NCBI RefSeq assembly: GCF_001693485.1
Contig: NZ_MAXC01000012.1
Span: 1-64,000 of the forward strand
Direction: 5' to 3'
Origin: Bradyrhizobium sp. LMTR 3
Lineage (GTDB): Bacteria; Pseudomonadota; Alphaproteobacteria; Rhizobiales; Xanthobacteraceae
DNA: 64,000 nt
Made by a program: the position numbers and the translations under genes. The notes beneath the pieces were generated by a model. That model searched no databases, had not been told where the DNA came from, and saw only the letters and a program-made list of their open reading frames with translations. Shown here one piece after another: positions 1 to 8,181 of this stretch; within the stretch, counting starts at the first letter, position 1; each line of letters opens with the position of its first letter.

Positions 1-184
1 TGATACCGTGCAGGCCGAGCGCGCCGATCCTGGGCCAGAGGTCGCGCGGGAACTGATTGCTGCGGTCGATTTCGGCGGCGCGCGGGGCGATTTCATTCTG
101 CGAAAACGCATGCACCGTCTCGCGGATAGCGTCCGCAGTCTCGCCAAGATCGAAGTTGAGAAGCAGCGCCCTGTTTGAGGCCAT
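1..184 (-). CDS. Acyl-CoA dehydrogenase, probable isovaleryl-CoA dehydrogenase (5' end only)
   Basis: The first 61 codons of a flavoprotein acyl-CoA dehydrogenase run off the left edge. The N-terminus contains LNFDLGETADAIRETV, then EIAPRAAEIDRSNQFPRDLW and GALGLHGI, the usual opening helices of this family. The LNFDLGETAD start is typical of isovaleryl-CoA dehydrogenases of leucine breakdown, which oxidise isovaleryl-CoA to 3-methylcrotonyl-CoA and pass electrons to ETF. The ATG start lies at 184-182. The catalytic glutamate and the FAD-binding part are outside the window, so the substrate is inferred from the N-terminus alone. It is divergent from the TetR gene at 370, a likely regulator. 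Confidence 0.8.
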   Translation of the reverse strand, partial: MASNRALLLNFDLGETADAIRETVHAFSQNEIAPRAAEIDRSNQFPRDLWPRIGALGLHGI

Positions 185-211
185 CGTTCCACCCTTGCGT
201 TTCCTCGAATT

Positions 212-227
212 AAACGATCATACGTTT
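212..227. promoter_or_regulatory. Candidate TetR-type operator
   Basis: AAACG-ATCATA-CGTTT is an inverted repeat with 5-bp arms in the AT-rich gap between the acyl-CoA dehydrogenase gene and the divergent TetR gene. It sits 28 bp upstream of the dehydrogenase start, where a repressor would block its promoter. The assignment rests only on symmetry and position. Confidence 0.35.
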
Positions 228-369
228 TTTTACTATTCTCGCAAGCGGGACCTATTGAGGCTCAAATAAACGCTTCAGCAGATTGAAATTACTATCTTTT
301 CGTGCCAGAATTATACGATCGCTTGCTCGTTTCCAGGGACGACGAACACCTTTCACTCTCAGAGGCCCA

Positions 370-1038
370 ATGGCGCGGACGATCGGCTCACACGGCCCCA
401 AGACGATGGAGGCGATCCGCAAGGCCGGGCTGCGCCTGATCTTCGAGCACGGCTACGCCGCGATGAGCCTGCGCCAGCTCGCGGCCGAAGTCGGGATCCA
501 GTCAGGGTCGCTCTACAACCACATCTCGACCAAGCAGGAGTTACTGTTCGTCCTGATACGGGACCACATCAACGAGTTGCTGCGCCAGCTCGATCGCGCC
601 TTGCAGGGGAAACAGAGGCCGGCCGACAAGCTTCGTGCCTTCGTCGCGTTTCACGTCAGCTACCACATGACCAAGAAGCGCGAGGTCTTCATCGCCAATT
701 CCGAGCTGCGAAGCCTGGAGCCGAAGAACTACGAGGAGATCGTGGCGCTGCGCGGCGCTTATGAGCGGCGGCTTGCGGAAATTCTCACCGAGGGTGTCAC
801 AGAAGGCGAGTTCGAGGTCGTCGACATCCAGGTGGCGACGTTTGCGATTCTGTCACTCCTGACCGGCCTCACTGCCTGGTACCGGCCCGGCGGGCGGCTC
901 ACCAAGGAGGCGATCGTCGCCGCCCATGAGAAGCTGGTACTATCGGGCGTCGCTCCTGGCGCGACGCCTGAGCGGGCGCAAACCAAGCGCGCGCCCTCCC
1001 CTGATGTCACGGCTCACGGCAGGCCGGAGGGCGGATGA
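370..1038 (+). CDS. TetR/AcrR family transcriptional regulator
   Basis: A 222-residue regulator with an N-terminal TetR helix-turn-helix: after the short lead MARTIGSHGPKTMEAI come GLRLIFEHGYAAMSLRQLA, then AAEVGIQSGSLYNHISTKQE, which is the recognition helix. The C-terminal two thirds is a helical ligand-binding and dimerisation domain. An in-frame ATG exists at 283, but the extra 29 residues are basic and not family-like, so 370 is preferred. It is divergent from the acyl-CoA dehydrogenase gene, and inference from that layout is that it represses leucine or acyl-CoA catabolism in response to an acyl-CoA. It is followed after 7 bp by an Lrp-family gene and probably cotranscribed with it. Confidence 0.85.
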   Translation: MARTIGSHGPKTMEAIRKAGLRLIFEHGYAAMSLRQLAAEVGIQSGSLYNHISTKQELLFVLIRDHINELLRQLDRALQGKQRPADKLRAFVAFHVSYHMTKKREVFIANSELRSLEPKNYEEIVALRGAYERRLAEILTEGVTEGEFEVVDIQVATFAILSLLTGLTAWYRPGGRLTKEAIVAAHEKLVLSGVAPGATPERAQTKRAPSPDVTAHGRPEGG

Positions 1039-1045
1039 GGTGCCG

Positions 1046-1543
1046 ATGACGGAACGTCAACCCCTTGACGAATTCGACCTGAAAATCCTGTCCGAGTTGC
1101 AAAAGGACGGACGCATCCGCAACAATGAGCTTGCGGACAGGGTCGGACTCTCGGAGCCTCCGTGCCGGCGGCGTGTTCGGTCCTTGCGCGAGCGCGGCTA
1201 TGTCAGTGCCATCCGAGCCACGCTCGACGAAAAGCTCCTTGGTTACGAGGTTATTTCCTACGTATTGATTCAGTTGCAGAGCCAGGCTCAGACGACGTTG
1301 CAGGCGTTCGAAAAATCGATCGCGGCAATACCGCTCGTCCAGCAGAGCTGGCGCATTTCGGGTGACGCCGATTATCTGCTCAAATGCGTGGCGCGAAACG
1401 TCGAGGGCATGCACCAGCAGCTTCTGCAATTTTCAGCGATGCCCGAGGTCCGCAACATCAGGACCTTCCCGGTGCTTGGCGTCGCCAAGGATGCGCCGCT
1501 GCCGATATCCCCAAATCCGGCAACATCCGACCCGGCACGCTAG
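1046..1543 (+). CDS. Lrp/AsnC family transcriptional regulator
   Basis: A 165-residue Lrp/AsnC protein. Residues about 8-60 form the helix-turn-helix (LDEFDLKILSELQKDGRIRN, then ELADRVGLSEPPCRRRVRSL), followed by the hinge and the RAM effector-binding domain (GYEVISYVLIQLQSQ, ISGDADYLLKCVARNVEGMH). Such proteins form octamers that bend DNA and respond to amino acids. The ATG at 1046 follows a GGATGAGG ribosome site that overlaps the end of the TetR gene. A longer in-frame start at 926 would overlap that gene by more than 100 bp and is rejected. Cotranscription with a TetR gene next to isovaleryl-CoA dehydrogenase suggests branched-chain amino acid sensing, which is an inference. Confidence 0.9.
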   Translation: MTERQPLDEFDLKILSELQKDGRIRNNELADRVGLSEPPCRRRVRSLRERGYVSAIRATLDEKLLGYEVISYVLIQLQSQAQTTLQAFEKSIAAIPLVQQSWRISGDADYLLKCVARNVEGMHQQLLQFSAMPEVRNIRTFPVLGVAKDAPLPISPNPATSDPAR

Positions 1544-1544
1544 C

Positions 1545-1748
1545 TCTACTGCGTCAAAAGCCCCTCATGGTGAGGAGCGCCAACGGGTCCGCGCGAAGCG
1601 CGGCCCGATGACAGGCTCCGCGCGTCTCCGGACGACGCTTCGCATCGCCGGGCGAACCATGAGGCCCCATCTGTGGCCTACATCCTTCGAGACGCCCGCC
1701 CTACGGGCTCCTCAGGATGAGGGTTTTTAGGAGCTATGACGCAGTAGA
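1545..1748. repeat. Palindromic intergenic element with 12-bp terminal inverted repeats (copy A)
   Basis: The element is bounded by TCTACTGCGTCA (1545-1556) and its exact inverse TGACGCAGTAGA (1737-1748). It fills the whole gap after the Lrp gene and has no coding capacity. The interior is rich in nested hairpins (for example CCGCGCGAAGCGCGG). A second copy lies in the opposite orientation at 23626-23800 with the interior largely conserved; copy A carries about 24 extra bases near its middle. The form resembles a MITE or a REP-type palindromic unit. Confidence 0.8.
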
Positions 1749-1798
1749 ACGAGCCCTCGCCTGGGCCGCGTCGCGACCGGAAAGCGTGCTGGCCGGGC

Positions 1799-2104
1799 TC
1801 AGTGGGTCCAGGGCTCGACGCGCTTGAAGGCGAAATTGTCGGCGTAAGCGGCCGGCCGGCGCACCGAATCCTTGGGCTCGATCACCTGGTAGGCGATGCC
1901 CTTGCGCTCGCAATAGGCGATCGCGTCTTCCTTGGTGTCGAAGCGCAAGGTGAGCTGCTGCTTCATGTCGGAGGACGAGGTCCAGCCCATCAGCGGCTCG
2001 ATCGCCCGCGGCTGCTCGGGCTCGTAGTCGAGCTGCCATTCCTGGGTCTTTGCCCTTCCCGATTGCATCGCGTTCTTGGCAGGCTTGAAAATGCGGGCGG
2101 TCAT
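1799..2104 (-). CDS. ETC complex I subunit (NDUFS4-like accessory subunit)
   Basis: A 101-residue protein matching the ETC complex I subunit conserved-region family, the bacterial relative of mitochondrial NDUFS4 (18 kDa). The sequence begins MTARIFKPAKNAMQSGRAKT, then WQLDYEPEQPRAIEPLMGWT, SSDMKQQLTLRFDTKEDAIA and YCERKGIAYQVIEP, the order expected for the whole family domain. It is an accessory subunit of NADH:ubiquinone oxidoreductase in Alphaproteobacteria, on the matrix/cytoplasmic arm. The length equals the family domain, so the gene is complete. It stands alone, tail-facing the Lrp gene with the palindromic element between them. Confidence 0.9.
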   Translation of the reverse strand: MTARIFKPAKNAMQSGRAKTQEWQLDYEPEQPRAIEPLMGWTSSSDMKQQLTLRFDTKEDAIAYCERKGIAYQVIEPKDSVRRPAAYADNFAFKRVEPWTH

Positions 2105-2333
2105 TGGATGGTCGGGTCCTCAAGCGATATGCGACATGGAAGGGTTTGGTGGAAACGGCCGGGATAGTATAGAGACACCTTTCAGGAATTTGATCGGTGA
2201 TTCCGGAAGCCCGGATGTACCATTTCCGTGCCGGTATAGTCATTATGCCGTACTGTGACAATCCAGGGCTATCCGGCGCCCGGGACCCGGTCTTGCGGCG
2301 CGATCTTACCGAAAGCATCACGAAGCGGCACCC

Positions 2334-3479
2334 ATGAAAATCAACGCCACCCTGCCTGACAAAGGACGCGACCTTCGGCTCGACCTGTTTCGCGGGGTCG
2401 CGAACTGGTGGATCTATCTGGATCATATCCCGGATAACGTCGTAAACTGGATCACCGTCCGCAATTACGGGTTTAGCGACGCCGCCGACCTGTTCGTCTT
2501 CATTTCCGGCTATACTGCCTCGTTTGTCTATGCGCGGATGATGCTCGAACGCGGCTTCATTGTCGGCGCTACGCGGCTGACCAAGCGGGTTTGGCAGCTC
2601 TATGTCGCCCACATCATCCTGTTCGTGATCTATATCGCCTCGATCAGCTACCTCGCCTTGCGCTTTGGCGACTCGGAGCTGGTCAACGATTTCAATGTCG
2701 CCGTCCTGGTCGACAATGCGACCGAAACGCTGCGGCAGGGCTTGTTCCTGAAGTTCAAGCCGGTCAATCTCGACGTGCTGCCGCTCTACATCGTGCTGAT
2801 GGGGCTGTTCCCGCCGGTGCTGTGGATCATGCTGCGGCAGCCCAATTGGACCCTGGCGGCTGCCATCGTGCTGTGGCTGGTGTCGCGGCAGACGGGATGG
2901 AACCTGCCCGCCTACCCGGTCGGCACCTGGTACTTCAACCCGTTCGCCTGGCAGTTGCTGTTCGTGTTCGGCGCATGGTGCGCGCTCGGCGGTGCCCGCA
3001 AGAACATGCACATCATCAACGCGCCGGTCACGCTGTATCTGTGCATCGCCTACCTGATCCTGGCGCTCGTCATGACAATGGCCGGCCGGTTTCCGACCTT
3101 CGGCGAGCTGTTCCCGCAGTGGCTCTATTCGATGTTCAACCCGAACGACAAGACCAACCTCGCGCCCTACCGCTTCCTGCACTTCGTGGCGATCGTGATC
3201 CTGGTGATCCGTTTCGTGCCGAAGGAATGGCCGGGGCTGGAGTGGAAGATTTTCGATCCGCTGGTGGTCTGCGGCCAGCAGTCGCTCGCCGTGTTCTGCG
3301 TCGGCGTGTTCCTGTCGTTCGTCGGGCACTTCGAACTGTCGATGAGCTCAGGCTCGCTGTTCGCACAGATCTTCGTCAGCATGACCGGCATCGCCATCAT
3401 GACCATCGTGGCCTATTACATTTCCTGGTCGAAGCGGCAGGACAAGCCGCTGAAGCCGGCAGCGCCGAAAGCCGCCTGA
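2334..3479 (+). CDS. OpgC-domain membrane acyltransferase
   Basis: A 381-residue polytopic membrane protein beginning with the OpgC/acyltransferase-3 signature: DLRLDLFRGVANWWIYLDHI followed by NYGFSDAADLFVFISGYTAS. OpgC proteins transfer succinyl or other acyl groups onto osmoregulated periplasmic glucans. About ten hydrophobic segments are visible through the rest, ending in a short Lys/Pro/Ala tail. The glucan backbone genes opgG and opgH are not in this window, so the acceptor could also be another surface glycan. Start is the ATG at 2334. The gene is tail-to-tail with the carbamoyltransferase gene, separated by a palindromic repeat. Confidence 0.85.
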   Translation: MKINATLPDKGRDLRLDLFRGVANWWIYLDHIPDNVVNWITVRNYGFSDAADLFVFISGYTASFVYARMMLERGFIVGATRLTKRVWQLYVAHIILFVIYIASISYLALRFGDSELVNDFNVAVLVDNATETLRQGLFLKFKPVNLDVLPLYIVLMGLFPPVLWIMLRQPNWTLAAAIVLWLVSRQTGWNLPAYPVGTWYFNPFAWQLLFVFGAWCALGGARKNMHIINAPVTLYLCIAYLILALVMTMAGRFPTFGELFPQWLYSMFNPNDKTNLAPYRFLHFVAIVILVIRFVPKEWPGLEWKIFDPLVVCGQQSLAVFCVGVFLSFVGHFELSMSSGSLFAQIFVSMTGIAIMTIVAYYISWSKRQDKPLKPAAPKAA

Positions 3480-3506
3480 GCGGCTTTCGGCTGAATCGTG
3501 GCTGGC

Positions 3507-3637
3507 CGTAGGGTGGGCAAAGCCACCGGGTCGCGCGAATGCGCTCCCGATGACAGGCTCCGCATGCCCACCATTCACACTGACGATCTCGGATAGATGG
3601 TGGGCACGGCGCGAAGTGCGCCTTTGCCCACCCTACG
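3507..3637. repeat. Palindromic intergenic repeat (CGTAGGGTGGGC family)
   Basis: Outer arms CGTAGGGTGGGCAAAG (3507-3522) and CTTTGCCCACCCTACG (3622-3637) are exact inverses. Inner inverted segments (ATGCCCACCAT and ATGGTGGGCA) allow a long cruciform or transcript hairpin. The element fills the gap between two convergent genes and could serve as a bidirectional terminator. Its core CCGATGACAGGCTCCGC is shared with the otherwise different repeat at 1545-1748. Confidence 0.75.
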
Positions 3638-3656
3638 CGAGCTGGAGCCGCACAGT

Positions 3657-5468
3657 TCAGGCCGGCTGCGCGGTCGAGGCCACCAGCGTTCGCACGTCGG
3701 TGTAGATGTTGACCAGCGGTGCGACCACCTTGTGCATCGCGTTCTTCGATACGATCGTGTCGTGCATGACGAGATGATCGACGCCGGTGGTCAGAAAGCA
3801 GTTCACGGCATCCTGCGGCGTTTCCACGATGGGCTCGCCCTTGATGTTGAATGAGGTGTTGATCAGCACGGGAACGCCGGTCAAGGCCTCGAATTCCTTC
3901 AGCAGGCGATACAGCATCGGATTGGTTTCTTCGCGGACGGTCTGGACGCGTGCAGTCCCATCGACATGCACGATCGCCGGGATCTTGTCGCGCCATTCAG
4001 GGCGAACCGGCTTGGCGATCAGCATGAAGGGCGAGTCTTCCTCGCCTTCAAAAATTTCCTTCATGCGCTCGGCCAGCACGATCGGCGCAAACGGCCGGAA
4101 CGCCTGCCGGTGCTTCACGCGGCTGTTGAGGATGTCCTTCATCTCACCCTTGCGTGGATCGGCCAGCAGGCTACGGTTGCCGAGCGCGCGCGGCCCGAAT
4201 TCCGAACGGTCCTGAAACCAGCCGATCACCTTCTGGTCGGCGAGCAGTTTGGCGGTGTCGCGGCAGACATCGTCGCTCCTGACGGCGTCGACCTGGATCC
4301 GCACCAGAAACTTCTGCAACTCCTTCGCGGCATCCTGGTCGCTGTAGCGCCGGCCGACATAGGCGTGATCCATCACGAAGGCGCGGCGTTGCTTCAGGAT
4401 TTCGAGCCAGCCGTAGTAAGCGCAGCCAATTGCAATACCGTCATCGCCGGCCGCCGGCTGGACCCAGACGTTCTCGAAGCCGGCTTCGCGGGCGACGCGC
4501 CCATTCGCCACGCAATTCAGTGCAACGCCGCCGGCCATACAGAGGTTCTTCGCGCCGGTGGTTTCGCGTAACCAGCGGGCGCGGGCAAGCAGCACGTTTT
4601 CGGTGTCGTCCTGCGTGCGCCAGGCCAGGTCTTCCCAGTGCCGCATCGCGGGGTGCTTTTCCCAGTTGCTGCTGCCGTCGAAGACGTAAGGCTGCTTGAA
4701 TTCGGCGGTCCACTGCGGCACGTGCAGCTTGCCGTCATTGAGTTCGAGCAGATGTTTGACCTGGTCGCGGCGACCATAGGGCGCCAGTCCCATCAGCTCG
4801 CCGCATTTGTTCCAGTCACCGAAAATGTAGGTCGAGGCACGGCTGTAGAGCGCGCCGAGCCCGGGCATGTTGTAGAATTCATCGCTCAGGAAACCGCGGT
4901 CCGGCTCCATCCAGACCTTTTTCAGGCATTCCAGCGTCGTTCCGTTGAAGCTGTAATAGCTCTCGGATTCGCGCGCGAGCGGTGTTGCGGTGTCGCTGGC
5001 GGGAAAGGATTCCATGACGTCGGACCGGTAGCTGCCGACGCCATCGACGATCATCACGACGCCTTGCTCGAACGGCGATACCGCAAAGGCGCTGTAGGCG
5101 TGCGCCAAGTGATGGGAGATCGTGACCACCTTGTCCTGACGCGACAAATACAGCGGGTGCTTGGCTGCGTCGCCGCGCTCGAACTCCGGGAGAAAACCCG
5201 GCGCGTCGAAATAGACCAGCCGCTCTTCCATTTCCGGGACCGGCAGGATGTAGCAATTGCGCACCACCAGATCGACGTCGTCGAGCGTAATGCCTTCGGC
5301 TTCGAGGCAATAGTCGATCACTTCCTTGTAGAAGCCCGAGGCGTGCTTGGCCCGCGTGATCCGCTCCTTGGCGATCGCAAACGCAATGGCGCCGTCGCGC
5401 AACAAGCAGGCGCTGACATCATGGTCATAGGTGTTCAGACCAAGGACATAAGTGTGTTTTTCTGGCAT
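3657..5468 (-). CDS. Carbamoyltransferase, NodU/CmcH family
   Basis: A 603-residue two-domain carbamoyltransferase. The N-terminal Kae1-like domain starts YVLGLNTYDHDVSACLLRDG and carries the metal-binding run HHLAHAYSAFAVSPFEQ and the phosphate-binding VDGVGSYR. The C-terminal YrdC-like domain contains WFQDRSEFGPRALGNRSLLA and KHRQAFRPFAPIVL. The enzymes form carbamoyl-AMP from carbamoyl phosphate and ATP and transfer the carbamoyl group to a hydroxyl. NodU does this to Nod factors and TobZ/CmcH to antibiotics. No nod, nol or antibiotic genes lie nearby, so the acceptor is unknown and the name nodU is not justified. The ATG at 5468 follows an AGGAG-type site. Confidence 0.9.
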   Translation of the reverse strand: MPEKHTYVLGLNTYDHDVSACLLRDGAIAFAIAKERITRAKHASGFYKEVIDYCLEAEGITLDDVDLVVRNCYILPVPEMEERLVYFDAPGFLPEFERGDAAKHPLYLSRQDKVVTISHHLAHAYSAFAVSPFEQGVVMIVDGVGSYRSDVMESFPASDTATPLARESESYYSFNGTTLECLKKVWMEPDRGFLSDEFYNMPGLGALYSRASTYIFGDWNKCGELMGLAPYGRRDQVKHLLELNDGKLHVPQWTAEFKQPYVFDGSSNWEKHPAMRHWEDLAWRTQDDTENVLLARARWLRETTGAKNLCMAGGVALNCVANGRVAREAGFENVWVQPAAGDDGIAIGCAYYGWLEILKQRRAFVMDHAYVGRRYSDQDAAKELQKFLVRIQVDAVRSDDVCRDTAKLLADQKVIGWFQDRSEFGPRALGNRSLLADPRKGEMKDILNSRVKHRQAFRPFAPIVLAERMKEIFEGEEDSPFMLIAKPVRPEWRDKIPAIVHVDGTARVQTVREETNPMLYRLLKEFEALTGVPVLINTSFNIKGEPIVETPQDAVNCFLTTGVDHLVMHDTIVSKNAMHKVVAPLVNIYTDVRTLVASTAQPA

Positions 5469-5803
5469 GGGTACTCGTCAGGAGAGGATCGTCTTGCGCT
5501 GAAAAATGGAGATCGTGTCGACATCAAGTTATTGGCGTGGCGTTGCGGATTTTTTTCAATCGAAGTTCTGCAGTGCACAATCCCAAGTGTTCATCCAACA
5601 TTCAGGAAGATGAATGCGCGCCGCAAGAATCCGCAGCAAAACCCACCGTAACTTGACCTTACCTGCCCTTCTTAATAAAGTCCCAGCTCGAAAGAACCTT
5701 GTGAAAATATTGTGTTAGCGCATCTGAACGGAAAGCATTCTCGCGCGTCTAAGTGAGATAGTGCCGAAGTCCAGATGTTTGGAAGTGACCGGGAGACTCT
5801 CGA
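5469..5803. other. Intergenic region, divergent promoters
   Basis: The 335 bases between the divergent carbamoyltransferase and secreted-peptide genes are AT-richer than the surroundings and show no believable open frame. They probably hold the promoters of both genes; I could not assign a confident -35/-10 pair. No tRNA, repeat or riboswitch-like structure was recognised. Confidence 0.5.
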
Positions 5804-6088
5804 ATGGCTAAACGCTACAATATCCTGACCCGCTGCCTCGCAGCGCTGGCCTTGTTGTTCGTCTACGTGGCGAGCACCTCTGCCATTCTGGTGGGCGGGA
5901 CAACCACGTCCGCAGAGGCGTACAGAGGCAGAGGTAGAGGTTATGGTCGCGGATACGGGCGCGGCTATGGCAGAGGCTGGGGCCGCGGTCGCGGCTATGG
6001 CTTCTATGGTGCTCCGCTTATCGTGGCGCCCCGTGCCCGTGGCCGCTGCTGGTGGAATGCCTACGGCCAGCGCGTCTGCAGGTATTGA
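5804..6088 (+). CDS. Small secreted Gly/Arg/Tyr-rich protein
   Basis: A 94-residue exported protein of unknown function. Residues 1-39 look like a signal sequence (basic start KRYNILTRC, hydrophobic LAALALLFVYVA, cleavage near AEA-Y). The mature part is a low-complexity tract of RGYG/RGRG repeats (residues about 41-66) followed by a tail with two cysteines (GRCWWNAYGQRVCRY), probably a disulfide. GGGAG precedes the ATG at the right distance. The repeat tract resembles cell-surface or adhesive Gly-rich peptides. Similar short proteins with a WWNxxGxRVCRY-like end are, to my knowledge, frequent in Bradyrhizobium. It is a single-gene unit followed by a terminator. Confidence 0.75.
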   Translation: MAKRYNILTRCLAALALLFVYVASTSAILVGGTTTSAEAYRGRGRGYGRGYGRGYGRGWGRGRGYGFYGAPLIVAPRARGRCWWNAYGQRVCRY

Positions 6089-6136
6089 TATTAGACTCGA
6101 TCGTCGTCGCTTCAGGCGGGATCCGAGACAAGATTC

Positions 6137-6165
6137 AGGCGTGCCGGACCACCGGCGCGCCTTTT
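6137..6165 (+). terminator. Rho-independent terminator
   Basis: The 11-bp stem AGGCGTGCCGG / CCGGCGCGCCT (one G-U pair) with loop ACCA is followed by TTTT, 50 bases after the stop of the secreted-peptide gene. Confidence 0.8.
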
Positions 6166-6219
6166 CGTTTCGGGCGGAATGATTCCGACCACGCGATAAG
6201 CAGGCGGCGTGGCCTCGAA

Positions 6220-7317
6220 CTAGCTTGCCAGCCGCGGAAGTAGCTTGAGCGCATTGCCGCGTTCGATCGACGTGATCTGTTCGTCCGTGAACACGCCCGC
6301 CTCGCGCAATCCCTTTACGTGATCGCTGCCGGTCCGGTATGGGAAATCCGTCCCGAACACGATCTGCGACGGCGGAATGAGCGACGCCAGCGCCGACATC
6401 GCGGCGTGGTTGGACGTCTGCGCGGTGTCGTAGAAGAAACGTTTGAGCTCCGCGAGCGTGCCGTCAGGTACGGTGTCCTTGGCCTTGGGTACCAGCAGAG
6501 GGTGCCGCACAAAGCGCTCGATCAGAAACGGCATCGTCCCGCCCGCATGCGAGAAGATCCATCGGATATCGGGGAAGCGCCTCGCGTTACCGGAGAAGAC
6601 GATATCGGCGATCGTGCGCGTCGTGTCGGTGCCGAACTCGATCATGACGGGCGGCTGCGTCGGCGCCAGGTTCACGCAGCAATTGGCCGCGGTGGGATGG
6701 GTGTAGACCAGCGCCTTGCGGCGATTGAGCTCCTCCATGACCGGCAGGAACACCGCATCTCCGAGCCACTTGTCGCCATAGCTCGTCATCAAGGCGATGC
6801 CGTCGGCCTTGAGCGTGTCGAGCGCATGGGCGAGCTCGCGCAGGCTGCCTTCGGCGTCGGTGAGCGGCAGCATCGCGAAATTGCCGAACCGACCCGGATA
6901 ATCCGCGACCAGCCTTGCGGCATATTCGTTCGACTCGCGGCAGAGCCTTCGTGCCGTATCGCCCTTGGTGAAATTGACCGCGGGCGTGGTGACTGACAGC
7001 ATCGCAGTGGCGATGCCGGCCTTGTCCATATCGGCGAGCGATTTCTCGATCGTCCAGTTCTTCATCAGGGGATCGCCGAAGCCGCTGTCGTTCGACGCGG
7101 TCACGTAGGTTGGCGGCGAGAGATGATGGTGAACGTCGATCCGGAACGGCTTTGCGTCGGCGGTTTGTGCCTCCGCCCGGCCGCCACCGACCGCCGTCGT
7201 CAGGGCCAGTGCGCCGGCACCGAGCATGAAGCTGCGCCGGCTCGGTGCGGCGAATGACTGATTTGATTGACCACAGCAGAAGCACCCCCGTAGCGGGGCC
7301 GCGCGCAAATCCGTCAT
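6220..7317 (-). CDS. Exported amidohydrolase (amidohydrolase-2 / ACMSD-like family)
   Basis: A 365-residue metal-dependent TIM-barrel hydrolase. Visible metal and active-site motifs are DVHHHLSPP (about residue 61), THPTAANCC, FSHAGGTMPF and FGTDFPY, the pattern of the ACMSD/uronate-isomerase-like branch whose members decarboxylate or hydrolyse ring-derived acids. The N-terminus carries a twin-arginine signal (SRRSFMLGAGALALTTAV, Ala-rich cleavage region before QTADAKP), so it should act in the periplasm. The signal is preceded by an odd Cys-rich stretch, RGCFCCGQSNQ. It is the last gene of a minus-strand operon with the cyclase and fumarylacetoacetase-like genes (gap 39 bp), opposite an ABC importer. 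Substrate unknown. Confidence 0.85.
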   Translation of the reverse strand: MTDLRAAPLRGCFCCGQSNQSFAAPSRRSFMLGAGALALTTAVGGGRAEAQTADAKPFRIDVHHHLSPPTYVTASNDSGFGDPLMKNWTIEKSLADMDKAGIATAMLSVTTPAVNFTKGDTARRLCRESNEYAARLVADYPGRFGNFAMLPLTDAEGSLRELAHALDTLKADGIALMTSYGDKWLGDAVFLPVMEELNRRKALVYTHPTAANCCVNLAPTQPPVMIEFGTDTTRTIADIVFSGNARRFPDIRWIFSHAGGTMPFLIERFVRHPLLVPKAKDTVPDGTLAELKRFFYDTAQTSNHAAMSALASLIPPSQIVFGTDFPYRTGSDHVKGLREAGVFTDEQITSIERGNALKLLPRLAS

Positions 7318-7356
7318 TCGTTCTCTCCCCGATTTTGTTGTTGTTGCGTGCAGCCT

Positions 7357-8133
7357 TCAGCCATCGAGGATGGCGACCGCGCGGGTCCAGCCGGCGGATG
7401 CGCGCTCGATCTTCACCGGGAAGCACGACACCATGAAGCCGGTCGACGGCAATTGTTCGAGATTGTGCAGCTTCTCGAGATGGCAATAGCCGATGTGGCG
7501 CCCGGCCTTGTGGCCTTCCCAGATCAGGCTGGCGTCCTTGGTCTCGGCATATTTCTTCGCGGTGTAGACGAACGGCGCATCCCAGCTCCAGCCGTCGATG
7601 CCGGTCAGGCGCACGCCGCGCTCCAGTAGATACATGGTCGCCTCGTAGCCCATGCCGCAGCCGGAGATGACGTAATCGGGCCTTCCATATTTGGCGCCGG
7701 CGCTGGTATTGACCACGACGATCTCCAGCGGCGACAGCGTATGGCCGATGCGCTTCAGCTCCGCTTCGACATCCTTGGCGGTCGCGACGTAACCATCCGG
7801 AAGATGCCGGAAGTCGAGCTTCACGCCCGGCTGAAAGCACCATTCCAGCGGCACCTCGTCGATGGTCCATGAACGCTCGCCGCGGTTCATGGTAGGATGG
7901 AAATGCCAGGGCGCATCCAGATGCGTGCCGTTGTGGGTGGAGAGCGATACCTGCTCCACCGCCCAGCCTTGGCCATCAGGCAGATCTTCCGCCTTCAAAC
8001 CTTCGAAGAACTGCAGCATGCGCGGCAGCCCCTGCTGGTGATCGATGTACTGGATGGTCGGGTGGTTGCCGGGCGGATCGGCCGGCACATCGTTTTGCAG
8101 GGGGACGGAAATGTCGATCAATCTGCGCGCCAT
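7357..8133 (-). CDS. Cyclase family protein (kynurenine-formamidase-like)
   Basis: A 258-residue member of the cyclase family (PF04199), metal-dependent hydrolases that include bacterial kynurenine formamidase and isatin hydrolase. The signature LSTHNGTHLDAPWHFHP, the family's HxGTHxDxPxHF metal site, is at about residues 67-83. SGCGMGYEATMYLLERGVRL precedes GIDGWSWDAPF, where this family usually has GID(T/S). The chosen ATG at 8133 follows GAGGAACCGCC; an in-frame ATG 16 codons upstream lacks a ribosome site. Situated between the FAH-like and amidohydrolase genes, it probably opens an amide or lactone ring in the same unknown pathway. Confidence 0.88.
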   Translation of the reverse strand: MARRLIDISVPLQNDVPADPPGNHPTIQYIDHQQGLPRMLQFFEGLKAEDLPDGQGWAVEQVSLSTHNGTHLDAPWHFHPTMNRGERSWTIDEVPLEWCFQPGVKLDFRHLPDGYVATAKDVEAELKRIGHTLSPLEIVVVNTSAGAKYGRPDYVISGCGMGYEATMYLLERGVRLTGIDGWSWDAPFVYTAKKYAETKDASLIWEGHKAGRHIGYCHLEKLHNLEQLPSTGFMVSCFPVKIERASAGWTRAVAILDG

Positions 8134-8181
8134 GGCGGTTCCTCGCTGGATGTTCTTTTTGGGTAGCGTCGCCGGAAGCAA

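Noticed and set aside
1734..3329. Open frame of 531 codons on the minus strand covering opgC and the complex I subunit gene
   Set aside because: Low-complexity His/Gln/Arg-rich reading opposite a clear OpgC protein; the complex I subunit lies in another frame.
3657..5468. Naming the carbamoyltransferase nodU
   Set aside because: No other nodulation gene is present, and the family includes many non-symbiotic enzymes.
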